Source: an uncultured Angelakisella sp. (GTDB lineage: Bacteria; Bacillota; Clostridia; Oscillospirales; Ruminococcaceae). Taken from it: a stretch of DNA of 5,661 nt. Under the pieces are notes generated by a model, which was not told where the DNA came from, made no database searches, and was given only the letters and a program-made list of their open reading frames with translations. This document shows, piece by piece, positions 1 to 5,608 of this stretch. Made by a program: the position numbers and the translations under genes. Position 1 is the first letter of the stretch, and the number at the start of each line of letters is the position of its first letter. Where the stretch lies: NCBI GenBank assembly GCA_947564495.1, contig CANOCD010000093.1, positions 1 through 5,661 on the forward strand. The letters run 5' to 3'.

Positions 1-1389
1 GATATGGATGTACCCCACGATAAAGGCCATGATGAGAATGGGCATGGGGTTGGTCAGGGGGTCCAGCAGCATGGGGACCTGGACCCGATTGCCGAAGAAC
101 ACCTCGGTGATCTTGGGGATGGCGTCGCCGAACCAGCTGCCGTAGAGAGCCCCCCAGAACACGGTGGAGATGCCGCAGTAGCCCAGCATTTTCAGGAGCT
201 TCTTGCCGTTGACCCCCATGTCCAGGTGTTTCGCACCCCACAGCCCCAGGATGGCCAGCACCAGGCCGTACCCGGCGTCGGAGAGCATCATCCCGAAGAA
301 GACGAAGAAGAAGGGGGCCATGAAGGGGTTGGGGTCCATGCTCCGGGAGTTGGGAAGGGCGTACATCTCGGTGATGGCCTCAAAGGGTTCCACGAACTTG
401 TTGTTTTTCAGCAGCACCGGGAACTCCTCCTGGGGGTCCGGCTCCCGGAACTCGTAGAAGCAGGTGTAGTCGGCCAGGGCCTTTTCCACCTTGTCCTTCT
501 GCCGCCGGGGGACCCAGCCCTCGGTGACGAAGGTCTCCTGGGTCCGCAAAAGATTCTGCTCGGCATGGCCCCGGTCGATGCTCAGCTTGGTGCTGTCCCA
601 GGCCAGCTGGACCTGGGGCAGCTTCTCGCCCAGGGCGGAAAGCTCCTCTTTCAGCTTTTCCAGGGTCTCCTCCTCGGCCTTGACCCGGGCCTTGCTGGCG
701 GAGATGTTCTCCCCCGCCGTCCCGGTAAGATCCCGGAAGGTGATGGCCGCCGCCCCGTGCTGGCGGAGCAGCTCCTGGCACTCCGACACGTGGCCCTTGT
801 GGACCACCGCCACGACGTACCGCTGGTCCTTGTCCTCGGATACCACCGAGAAATAGGCTCCCAGCCCCTGCTCCTCCTGCTTGGCCTCCAGCTCCGCCTG
901 GGTGACGGTGACGGGGACGGCCGCCAGAAGGATCTCGGAACTGGCGGTGGCGGTCTCCTCCAGGGGGAGGTCCAGCTCCCGCCAGGGGGCCAGAGAGGCT
1001 TGGAGGAACTCCTCCTGGGAGATCCGGCTCTTGGCCGCCGCCATCTCCCTTTGCAGCTCCTCTACCCGGCCGCAGGTCTCCAGGGCCGAGGAAATGGTCC
1101 CGCCCCCGGCCACGGTCCAGTAGTCGGTCTCCGGGCGCTTGGAAAAGAGACTTTTCTTCGCCCCATAGGGACCCAGGGCCTGGATGCACTGGTTCAGTCT
1201 GGAAAGGGTCTGTTCCCTTTCGTAGAGGTCGGCGGAGCCCAGCTCCACCTGGTCCTTGATCTCCTCATAGCCGGACATGGCGCCGGGGGCGTTCAGCTGG
1301 ACGCAGCCGCTTTTCATCAGGCGGCTGACGATCCGCTCCTGGTCCTGGGCCAGCCCGCAGAGAAAGATACGTTCCATTTTTTCGATCAT
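1..1389 (-). CDS. ntpI: V/A-type ATP synthase subunit I, 3' end cut by window edge
   Basis: This is the membrane stator subunit (subunit I, equivalent to eukaryotic subunit a). It forms the ion half-channels against the rotating K/c ring of a V/A-type rotary ATPase, which moves H+ or Na+. I translated it by hand from ATG at 1389; about 463 residues are present and the frame is open to base 1, while family members usually run to about 640-660. Residues 1-330 are a soluble, charged, partly coiled-coil N-terminal domain (for example around 230-255). From about 340 comes the hallmark stretch EMYALPNSRSMDPNPFMAPF, leading into the first membrane segment and a FGMMLSDAGYG motif near 364-374. Further hydrophobic segments lie near 400-420 and 448-463, where the window ends. 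The channel-lining C-terminal helices are outside, so ion specificity cannot be judged. The ATG overlaps the stop of the upstream stalk gene as ATGA (1389-1386), implying translational coupling. A second ATG four codons in (Met5) is an alternative start. Confidence 0.95.
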   Translation of the reverse strand, partial: MIEKMERIFLCGLAQDQERIVSRLMKSGCVQLNAPGAMSGYEEIKDQVELGSADLYEREQTLSRLNQCIQALGPYGAKKSLFSKRPETDYWTVAGGGTISSALETCGRVEELQREMAAAKSRISQEEFLQASLAPWRELDLPLEETATASSEILLAAVPVTVTQAELEAKQEEQGLGAYFSVVSEDKDQRYVVAVVHKGHVSECQELLRQHGAAAITFRDLTGTAGENISASKARVKAEEETLEKLKEELSALGEKLPQVQLAWDSTKLSIDRGHAEQNLLRTQETFVTEGWVPRRQKDKVEKALADYTCFYEFREPDPQEEFPVLLKNNKFVEPFEAITEMYALPNSRSMDPNPFMAPFFFVFFGMMLSDAGYGLVLAILGLWGAKHLDMGVNGKKLLKMLGYCGISTVFWGALYGSWFGDAIPKITEVFFGNRVQVPMLLDPLTNPMPILIMAFIVGYIHI

Positions 1390-1712
1390 GTGGCACCTAC
1401 TATCCTCTCAACGATGAGTGCCGCCGCCCCGTTCATCCGGGCGGCAGCCTGGTCCGCCAGCGCCTTTCCTTCCGCGGCGGCTTTTTCCCGGGCCTGCTCC
1501 ACCAGGGCGTCCGCCTGGCGTCTGGCCTCCGCCAGGAGCTTCTCCCCTTGGGACGCCGCTTCCGCCTTGGCCTTGGCCAGGGCGTCCTTGGCGGCGGCGG
1601 CAGCCTCGGCCTCGGTTTCCTTCGCCTTTTGGGCCGCTGCCCGCCGGGCTTCCTCCGCCCCGGATTCCGCCTCCCGGATCTTTGAGACAACTTCTTTCAC
1701 TGTTCTCACCAC
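1386..1712 (-). CDS. ntpF: V/A-type ATPase peripheral stalk coiled-coil subunit (G/H type)
   Basis: The product is about 108 residues, almost entirely Ala, Glu, Lys, Arg and Gln, with no predicted membrane segment or cysteine. From about residue 10 to 90 it reads as one long coiled coil with repeating EAR/KAK/AEA units. This is typical of the subunit (NtpF in Enterococcus hirae, AhaH in archaea) that pairs with subunit E to form the peripheral stalk linking subunit I to the catalytic A3B3 head. Sequence alone would only say 'low-complexity coiled coil'; the identification rests on position directly before subunit I, matching the ntpF-ntpI order. It appears to be the first gene of the operon, with a promoter about 120 bp upstream. 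The start is one of two consecutive GTG codons, at 1712 or 1709. The SD AGGAG at 1721-1717 lies 4 nt from the first and 7 nt from the second, so GTG 1709 (107 aa) is a good alternative. The stop overlaps the ntpI start. Confidence 0.85.
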   Translation of the reverse strand: MVRTVKEVVSKIREAESGAEEARRAAAQKAKETEAEAAAAAKDALAKAKAEAASQGEKLLAEARRQADALVEQAREKAAAEGKALADQAAARMNGAAALIVERIVGAT

Positions 1713-1716
1713 CTAT

Positions 1717-1721
1717 CTCCT
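1717..1721 (-). promoter_or_regulatory. ribosome binding site of ntpF, bearing on which GTG is used
   Basis: AGGAG reads on the minus strand at 1721-1717. Two tandem GTG codons follow, at 1712-1710 and 1709-1707. The spacing is 4 nt to the first and 7 nt to the second; the latter is nearer the usual optimum. No ATG start is available nearby in this frame. Confidence 0.65.
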
Positions 1722-1751
1722 GCCAGGTATTTTGGGGGATCGTTTTTATGG

Positions 1752-1826
1752 AAAATGACCGGCCAGTCGGGGGGAGAAGGGCTCGGGCTCGCCGGGCCGT
1801 TCCCTCCCAGGCCGGAAGATCATTTT
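1752..1826 (-). promoter_or_regulatory. long hairpin in the 5' leader of the V/A-ATPase operon
   Basis: A long inverted repeat is visible. On the plus strand the left arm is AAAATGACCGGCC (1752-1764). The right arm is GGCCGG (1810-1815), then four unpaired bases AAGA (1816-1819), then TCATTTT (1820-1826). In the minus-strand transcript this gives a 13-bp stem with one 4-nt bulge enclosing about 45 nt of G/C-rich sequence that can pair further (a GGGA/TCCC and GAA/TTC extension). With a transcription start expected near 1829, the stem begins within a few bases of the 5' end and finishes about 30 nt before the SD. No U-run follows the stem, so it is not an ordinary terminator. It could stabilise the mRNA or act in regulation; I do not recognise it as a known riboswitch class. 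Confidence 0.5.
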
Positions 1827-1835
1827 TCACCTAAA

Positions 1836-1865
1836 ATTATAACACATTTCCCACCGGATGCTCCA
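1836..1865 (-). promoter_or_regulatory. extended -10 promoter of the V/A-ATPase operon
   Basis: The minus strand has a perfect TATAAT at 1841-1836, preceded by TG at 1844-1843 with one base between, an extended -10 (TGnTATAAT). The -35 is poor: TGGAGC at 1865-1860, 18 bp upstream, matches TTGACA at only three positions, as is tolerated when the -10 is extended. The start of transcription would fall near 1829, giving a leader of about 117 nt before ntpF. It lies between the nrdR stop and ntpF, so the ATPase operon need not depend on nrdR transcription. Confidence 0.7.
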
Positions 1866-1925
1866 TCGGTAAGTTGCACAAGAAGGATTCACCGGGAAGA
1901 AGGTGATTCGTGGAAAAACGGAGGG

Positions 1926-2414
1926 TCACTTCCCTTCCGTCCCCCCGGGGACCTCTTTGGGGATGGCCTCCCGCAGCCGCTGGAGCTCCTCGAAGAAGGA
2001 GTTGACGTCCTGGAACTGGCGGTAGACCGAGGCGAACCGGACATAGGCCACCTGGTCGATGCCCCGGAGCTTCTCCATGCACAGCTCCCCGATCCTGGCC
2101 GAAGGGATCTCCCGCTCCAGGCCGTTCTGGAGCTGGGTGACGATGTCCGCCACGGCGTCCTCCAGAACCGAAAAGGCCACCGGCCGCTTTTCGCAGGATT
2201 TGATCATCCCGCCCAGGAGCTTGTCCCGGTCGAACACCTCCCGGGAGCCGTCCCGTTTCACCACCATGAGGGGGGTGGTCTCAATCAGCTCGTAGGTGGT
2301 GAACCGCTTTTCGCACCGCAGGCATTCCCGACGGCGCCGGATGCGCTCTCCCTCGTCGGCGGGCCGGGTGTCGATGACCTTGCTTTCTGTATAGCCGCAA
2401 TACGGGCATTTCAT
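1926..2414 (-). CDS. nrdR: NrdR, transcriptional repressor of ribonucleotide reductase genes
   Basis: NrdR is a nucleotide-sensing repressor that binds paired NrdR boxes upstream of ribonucleotide reductase operons when dATP/ATP levels signal sufficient dNTPs. The 162-residue product has the full architecture. An N-terminal zinc ribbon carries Cys3-Cys6 (CPYC) and Cys31-Cys34 (CLRC), with the typical VIDTRP segment and an RIRRRREC basic stretch between them, followed by RFTTYE. An ATP-cone domain spans about 47-138, with [16 protein letters not shown], a CEKRP segment and [13 protein letters not shown]. The family is usually about 150 aa; the extra length is a short polar C-terminal tail ([12 protein letters not shown]). 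The ATG at 2414 has a G-rich SD (GGAGGAGGG, 2430-2422) with about 7 nt spacing. It has its own promoter (P1 at 2547-2519) and is separated from the ATPase operon by 213 bp carrying another promoter, so it is probably monocistronic. No ribonucleotide reductase gene is present here. Confidence 0.97.
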   Translation of the reverse strand: MKCPYCGYTESKVIDTRPADEGERIRRRRECLRCEKRFTTYELIETTPLMVVKRDGSREVFDRDKLLGGMIKSCEKRPVAFSVLEDAVADIVTQLQNGLEREIPSARIGELCMEKLRGIDQVAYVRFASVYRQFQDVNSFFEELQRLREAIPKEVPGGTEGK

Positions 2415-2518
2415 GAAAGGTCCCTCCTCCAGGCGTCCCGGCGGGCCCCTTCTCCTGCCCGGCGGCGTGCCGGGCGCCCCGGGGGCTGTCTGCCGAAGGC
2501 GCCGTTTTCCCTACTTAG

Positions 2519-2547
2519 ATAATAGCAAAATCCCCCAGAAAATTCAA
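2519..2547 (-). promoter_or_regulatory. nrdR promoter P1
   Basis: On the minus strand TTGAAT (2547-2542) is followed, after exactly 17 bp, by TATTAT (2524-2519). A TG one base before the -10 makes it also an extended -10. Both hexamers match the sigma-A consensus well. Transcription would start near 2512, leaving a G/C-rich leader of about 98 nt before nrdR. Confidence 0.75.
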
Positions 2548-2569
2548 GGTATTTTTGCGTATTTAGCCA

Positions 2570-2587
2570 AAAAAACTGACGTTTTTT
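2570..2587. repeat. A/T-rich palindrome upstream of the nrdR promoter
   Basis: A perfect 7-bp inverted repeat: AAAAAAC (2570-2576), loop TGAC, GTTTTTT (2581-2587). In the minus-strand transcript the T-run (2575-2569) forms the 3' arm, so it could act as a weak A/U terminator separating a P2 transcript from P1. The stem is nearly all A:U and thermodynamically weak. Confidence 0.4.
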
Positions 2588-2597
2588 CTAAGAAACG

Positions 2598-2619
2598 CTC
2601 TCTTTCTCTGGAAGAAGAG
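2598..2619 (-). repeat. small hairpin in the P2 transcript
   Basis: On the minus strand CTCTTCTTC (2619-2611), loop CAGA and GAAAGAGAG (2606-2598) pair at 8 of 9 positions, with one U.G wobble and one C/A mismatch. It sits about 10 nt before the A/T palindrome at 2587-2570. Together they could form a two-part end to a short RNA, but no U-run follows this hairpin directly. Confidence 0.35.
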
Positions 2620-2724
2620 GATAGCCCCGGGGAAAAAGTCCTTGCCTTCCTTTCTCTTTCCTGTTCTCCCCCGCCGGTCGTTCCCTTCGGGATCGTTTTT
2701 TCCGGGCAGATCGGTCCCCTCTGT

Positions 2725-2754
2725 ATCATACCAGAAAAAAATGATAAGGTCCAA
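2725..2754 (-). promoter_or_regulatory. promoter P2 upstream of nrdR
   Basis: On the minus strand TTGGAC (2754-2749) is separated by 18 bp from TATGAT (2730-2725), with TG one base before the -10. Transcription would begin near 2718, about 300 nt before nrdR and with no credible gene in between. It may be a second nrdR promoter with a long leader, or the promoter of a small RNA. Confidence 0.6.
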
Positions 2755-2770
2755 TATAGGAAATGCTAAG

Positions 2771-2790
2771 TACCGACAACTTTTTCGGTA
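2771..2790 (-). repeat. 6-bp inverted repeat after the 109-aa gene, weak terminator candidate
   Basis: TACCGA (2771-2776) and TCGGTA (2785-2790) are perfect inverted copies around an 8-nt loop. They begin 4 nt downstream of the stop codon (2797-2795) of the preceding minus-strand gene. The position suits a terminator, but the stem is short and no U-run follows, so termination is uncertain. Confidence 0.35.
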
Positions 2791-2794
2791 TGGG

Positions 2795-3124
2795 TCACAG
2801 GCGGGCCGGTTCCTCTGAAAGGACCTTGGCCCTCCCCTTCTCCCGGCGGTCCTCCTCCTCGGCCTCATCCAGGTAACGGTCGATGAGGTCCATGAGGTGG
2901 GCCTGGGAAAAGACCCCGGCGTTGAGCCGGCGCACCAGCCGCCGCACCCGCAAAAGGCTCCCCGACACCTCCCGGATGTGGAGGCGGGTGTTGCCGTCCC
3001 CGTCCACCCCCTTGATGCCGTAAAGCACCGTGTAGCTGTCCTCGTCCTCAAAGACGGCCTTGCAGACCCGGAAGACAAGGGGGGTACTGCTTTCCAGCTC
3101 CTGGCAGATCCGTTTCTTTTCCAT
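2795..3124 (-). CDS. small DUF6514-like protein of unknown function
   Basis: This is a 109-residue protein with no signal peptide, membrane segment or metal-binding cluster; the only cysteines are Cys7 and Cys21. Residues about 15-55 look like beta strands (LVFRVCKAVF, YTVLYGIKGV, TRLHIREVSG) with a central YGI motif near 35-37. This is followed by helical segments (SLLRVRRLVRRLNAG, SQAHLMDLIDRYLDEAEEE) and a charged tail. That pattern, a YGI strand pair then a 'hLhdlIdryL'-type helix, is what I associate with the DUF6514 group of small clostridial proteins. The match is from memory of the pattern and needs a profile search. The start ATG 3124 has AGGAG upstream with about 10 nt spacing, slightly long. 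It has its own -10 (3169-3164) and is separated from secDF by a terminator, so it is likely transcribed alone. No function can be stated. Confidence 0.8.
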   Translation of the reverse strand: MEKKRICQELESSTPLVFRVCKAVFEDEDSYTVLYGIKGVDGDGNTRLHIREVSGSLLRVRRLVRRLNAGVFSQAHLMDLIDRYLDEAEEEDRREKGRAKVLSEEPARL

Positions 3125-3163
3125 TCGGTCAACACTCCTTTTCCCGCTCCCACGCTACCTTCT

Positions 3164-3169
3164 ATTGTA
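3164..3169 (-). promoter_or_regulatory. candidate -10 box of the 109-aa gene
   Basis: The minus strand reads TACAAT at 3169-3164, 39 bp before the ATG and downstream of the secDF terminator. No good -35 is found at 16-18 bp, where the sequence is G-rich, so activity may be low or activator-dependent. Confidence 0.45.
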
Positions 3170-3212
3170 GCCAGCCCCGCCCATCGAAAAAGAGCAAAGC
3201 CCGCCGGGATAC

Positions 3213-3248
3213 GGAAAAGCCCCCGGGGGCGGAACGCTCCCGGGGACT
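3213..3248 (-). terminator. intrinsic terminator of secDF
   Basis: On the minus strand a strong GC hairpin starts 20 nt after the secDF stop. Its 5' arm is AGTCCCCGGG (3248-3239), then an A/C mismatch, then GCG-TTC-CGC as tip, then CCCGGGGGCT (3227-3218), with one U.G pair in the outer stem. It runs straight into a T-run (TTTT, counting the last arm base, at about 3218-3215). This separates secDF from the 109-aa gene. Confidence 0.85.
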
Positions 3249-3268
3249 GTCTTGCGGAAAAGGATGGC

Positions 3269-5608
3269 TTATTTCTTCTTCCCCTTGGCGTCGGCCCGCT
3301 CCTGCCAGTAGACCCACAGGGGACCGGCCAGGCAGACCGAGGAGTAGAGGCCCACGATAAGGCCCACGATGAGGGGGAAGGCGAAGGTGACGATGGAGTT
3401 GAGGCCGTAGACAAAGCCCATCACCGCTACCACCACCATGGCCAGGATGGTGGAGAAGGAGGTGCCGAAGGCCCGGCCCAGGGACTGGTTCACCGACAGG
3501 TTCACCAGCTTGCCGAAGGGCACCTTGGCCCCCAGAAGGCCCCGGTTTTCCCGGATGCGGTCGTAGATGACGATGGTGGCGTTGATGGAGTAGCCCAGGA
3601 TGGTCAGCGCCGCCGCAATGAAGTTCTCGTTGATGGAGAAGCCGAAGAGGACGAAGGTGGCGTAGACGGCGACCACGTCATGGAGCAGCACCAGGGCCGC
3701 CATGACGCCGGCGGACCAGCCGTTCATCACCCGGAACCGGGCGGCGATGTAGAGGATCATGAGGATGACGGCGAACACCACCGCCAGGCTGCACTTCTGG
3801 AAGAACTCCTGGCCGATGACGGCGTCCACGTTGGTCACCGAGGTCACCGCCACGTTGGCGGAGGGGAAGGCGGCCTGGAGGGCGTCGGTGGCCTTCTGCT
3901 GGACCTCGGCGCTGATGCCCTGATCCTGGGCCAGAGAGAGGGTGACGCTCTTGGTGCCGGTGAGGAGCTCCTCCCCCTGCTGGATGGAGACGGAACCGCC
4001 CACGGCCTGCTCAAAGGTCCGCTGGAACTGGTTCAGGTCGATCTCCCCCTGGTAGGAGTAGGAGACGATGGAGCCGCCCTTGAACTGGATGTCCAGGTTG
4101 ACCCCGGGGACGAAGGAGACCACGATGGCGATGGCGATGAGGGCGGCGGAGATGGTGAAGAACATCTTCCGGCGGCCCACAAAGTCGAACTCCTTCTGCT
4201 TTTCCACGGGGGCGGCGTCGGGATCGGCGTTTTTCACGCCGCCGTAGAACCAGGGGTCACGGAAGCACTGGAGCCGGGAGATGCCCCGGAGCATGATCTT
4301 GGAGGCGTAGACCCCCATGATCATGTTGGCGATGACGCCCATGAGCAAGGTGTAGCCGAAGGAGTAGATGGCCCCGGCGGTGGTCTGGCCGAAGAGGAAG
4401 AAGATCTTGGCGAAGATGCTGCTGGCGGGGCCGAAGGCGCCCATGAGGATCACCGCCACGATGACGTTGGTGACATTGCCGTCCAGGATGGCGGAGAAGG
4501 CCCGCTGGAAGCCCAGGGTCACCGACCCGTCGATGGTCTTGCCGGACCGGATCTCCTCCCGGATGCGCTCGGCGGTGATGATGTTGGCGTCAACACCCAT
4601 GCCGATGCTGAGGATGATACCGGCGATGCCCGGCAATGTCAGGGTGAAGGAGGACACGTCGGGAAGGACCCGAGTCACCGCCGCCACCATGATGACCGCC
4701 TGGCCCAGGAGGGCAAAGACCCCCACGAAACCGGGGAGGCGGTATTTCAGCACGATGTAGAGGGCGACCAGGACAAAGGCGATCATCCCGGCCTGGATCA
4801 TCACGTCCTTGGCCCCAAGGCCCAGGGTAGGCGAGATGGAGCTGTAGTCCCGGGTATCCAGGCGGAAGGGCAGGGCGCCGCCCTGGATCTTCTCGGCCAG
4901 CTCCTTCACCTCGTCGGCGGTGAAGTTGGCCCCCTCGATGACCCCCTCGCCGCCGGTGATGACGGCGTTGACGGTGGGATAGGAGATGAGGGTGTCATCC
5001 ATCCAGATGGAGATGATGCCCCCCAGGTTCTTCTGGGTGGCCTCGGCGAACTTGGTGGTCCCCTCGGGGCTCAGCTTAAAGGAAACGGCGTACTGATAGC
5101 CGCCGGTGGTCTGGTTCCGGTACATGGTGGGGACCGACTCGATCAGGTCCCGGCCCTCCAGGACCACCGCCCCGTTGGGGCGGCCCTGCTCGTCCACCGA
5201 GAGACCCTCCCGGAAGGTGAGGAGGGCGGTGTCGCCCAGCTCCCGGATGGCCTGCTCGGGGTCGTACTCGGTCTCCCCGGCCTGCCAGGGGAAGCGGACA
5301 ATGATCCGGTCCTTGGCGGTATCGGTGTAGACCTCGTAATCGGTGATGCCCTTGGTGACCAGGCGGGTGCGGATCACCTGGGAGGCCGCCTCCATCTCCT
5401 CGGGGGTGGCGTCGTAGTCACCGGCGGGGGTAAAGGTGGCATCCACCCCGCCCCGGATGTCGATGCCCCAGCGGATGTCCGACGCGCCCTTGATATAGGT
5501 GGTGGTCAGGTCCCCGTTGGTGACACGGATACCGAAGAAGGTGAGGTAGGCCGCCGCCAAAATCAGGATGGCGACCACAAAAAAGGGCCATGACTTCTTC
5601 TTTTTCAT
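3269..5608 (-). CDS. secDF: SecDF, fused SecD-SecF protein-export membrane protein
   Basis: SecDF uses the proton motive force to pull proteins out of SecYEG on the outer face of the membrane. The 779-residue product carries both halves. In the SecD half, TM1 is near 7-26, GIDIRGGVD (48-56) is the SecD signature, and an extracytoplasmic domain spans about 30-265. A TM cluster follows at about 268-435 with SIGMGVDANIITAERIREEIR (334-354). In the SecF half, a TM near 482-500 is followed by NLDIQFKGGS (504-513) and a periplasmic domain to about 600. TM segments at about 605-765 carry LLHDVVAV (641-648) and YSINATIVIYDRIRENRG (673-690). By family knowledge the VDAN aspartate (Asp340) and the DRIREN arginines are the sites linked to proton movement in Thermus SecDF; they are present. 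The expected 12 membrane segments fit. The C-terminus is lysine-rich (KGKKK). The start ATG 5608 opens MKKKK; its SD is only a GGGGG run 7 nt upstream. It ends in TAA followed by a good terminator. The frame stays open upstream to the window edge, so an earlier start cannot be strictly excluded. Confidence 0.96.
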   Translation of the reverse strand: MKKKKSWPFFVVAILILAAAYLTFFGIRVTNGDLTTTYIKGASDIRWGIDIRGGVDATFTPAGDYDATPEEMEAASQVIRTRLVTKGITDYEVYTDTAKDRIIVRFPWQAGETEYDPEQAIRELGDTALLTFREGLSVDEQGRPNGAVVLEGRDLIESVPTMYRNQTTGGYQYAVSFKLSPEGTTKFAEATQKNLGGIISIWMDDTLISYPTVNAVITGGEGVIEGANFTADEVKELAEKIQGGALPFRLDTRDYSSISPTLGLGAKDVMIQAGMIAFVLVALYIVLKYRLPGFVGVFALLGQAVIMVAAVTRVLPDVSSFTLTLPGIAGIILSIGMGVDANIITAERIREEIRSGKTIDGSVTLGFQRAFSAILDGNVTNVIVAVILMGAFGPASSIFAKIFFLFGQTTAGAIYSFGYTLLMGVIANMIMGVYASKIMLRGISRLQCFRDPWFYGGVKNADPDAAPVEKQKEFDFVGRRKMFFTISAALIAIAIVVSFVPGVNLDIQFKGGSIVSYSYQGEIDLNQFQRTFEQAVGGSVSIQQGEELLTGTKSVTLSLAQDQGISAEVQQKATDALQAAFPSANVAVTSVTNVDAVIGQEFFQKCSLAVVFAVILMILYIAARFRVMNGWSAGVMAALVLLHDVVAVYATFVLFGFSINENFIAAALTILGYSINATIVIYDRIRENRGLLGAKVPFGKLVNLSVNQSLGRAFGTSFSTILAMVVVAVMGFVYGLNSIVTFAFPLIVGLIVGLYSSVCLAGPLWVYWQERADAKGKKK

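Larger units (their letters stand above)
2415..2794. other. 380-bp gene-free region with tandem promoters and inverted repeats
   Basis: No open frame here has both a plausible start with SD and normal codon use. The strip can be read in the minus direction. It starts with a small inverted repeat just after the 109-aa gene's stop, then promoter P2 (2754-2725). Next is a purine-rich stretch of about 100 nt, seen as a pyrimidine tract on the plus strand at about 2638-2673. Two A/T-type hairpins follow (2619-2598 and 2587-2570), then promoter P1 (2547-2519). Last comes a very G/C-rich leader of about 98 nt before nrdR. The middle part (about 2520-2640) is markedly more AT-rich than the flanking genes. 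A small untranslated RNA between P2 and the A/T hairpin is possible but not recognisable by family. Confidence 0.6.

Noticed and set aside
4..1758. Plus-strand open frame of about 584 codons opposite ntpI and ntpF
   Set aside because: It has low-complexity Gly/Leu/Gln-rich then Ala/Ser-rich translation, no SD and no family features. It is fully antisense to the recognised ATPase subunits.
1889..1906. TCACC/GGTGA inverted repeat as nrdR terminator
   Set aside because: The stem is only 5 bp with an 8-nt loop and no U-run after it on the minus strand. No convincing terminator was found after nrdR.
2415..2512. Riboswitch in the G/C-rich nrdR leader
   Set aside because: Several GC stems are possible, as in any sequence of this composition, but no conserved core of a known class is visible.
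2752..2761. CCTATATTGG element as an NrdR box
   Set aside because: It does not fit the box register and has no partner box nearby.
2563..3414. Minus-strand open frame of 283 codons covering the 109-aa gene, the secDF 3' end and the gap
   Set aside because: Its translation is Ser/Arg/Pro-rich and out of frame with both real genes, and it reads through the secDF terminator.
2897..5593. Plus-strand open frame of about 898 codons opposite secDF
   Set aside because: It is rich in Gly, Asp, His, Val and Glu with no domain pattern. It runs across the intergenic gap and into the 109-aa gene, as expected when a GC-biased gene is read antisense. SecDF on the other strand is unmistakable.
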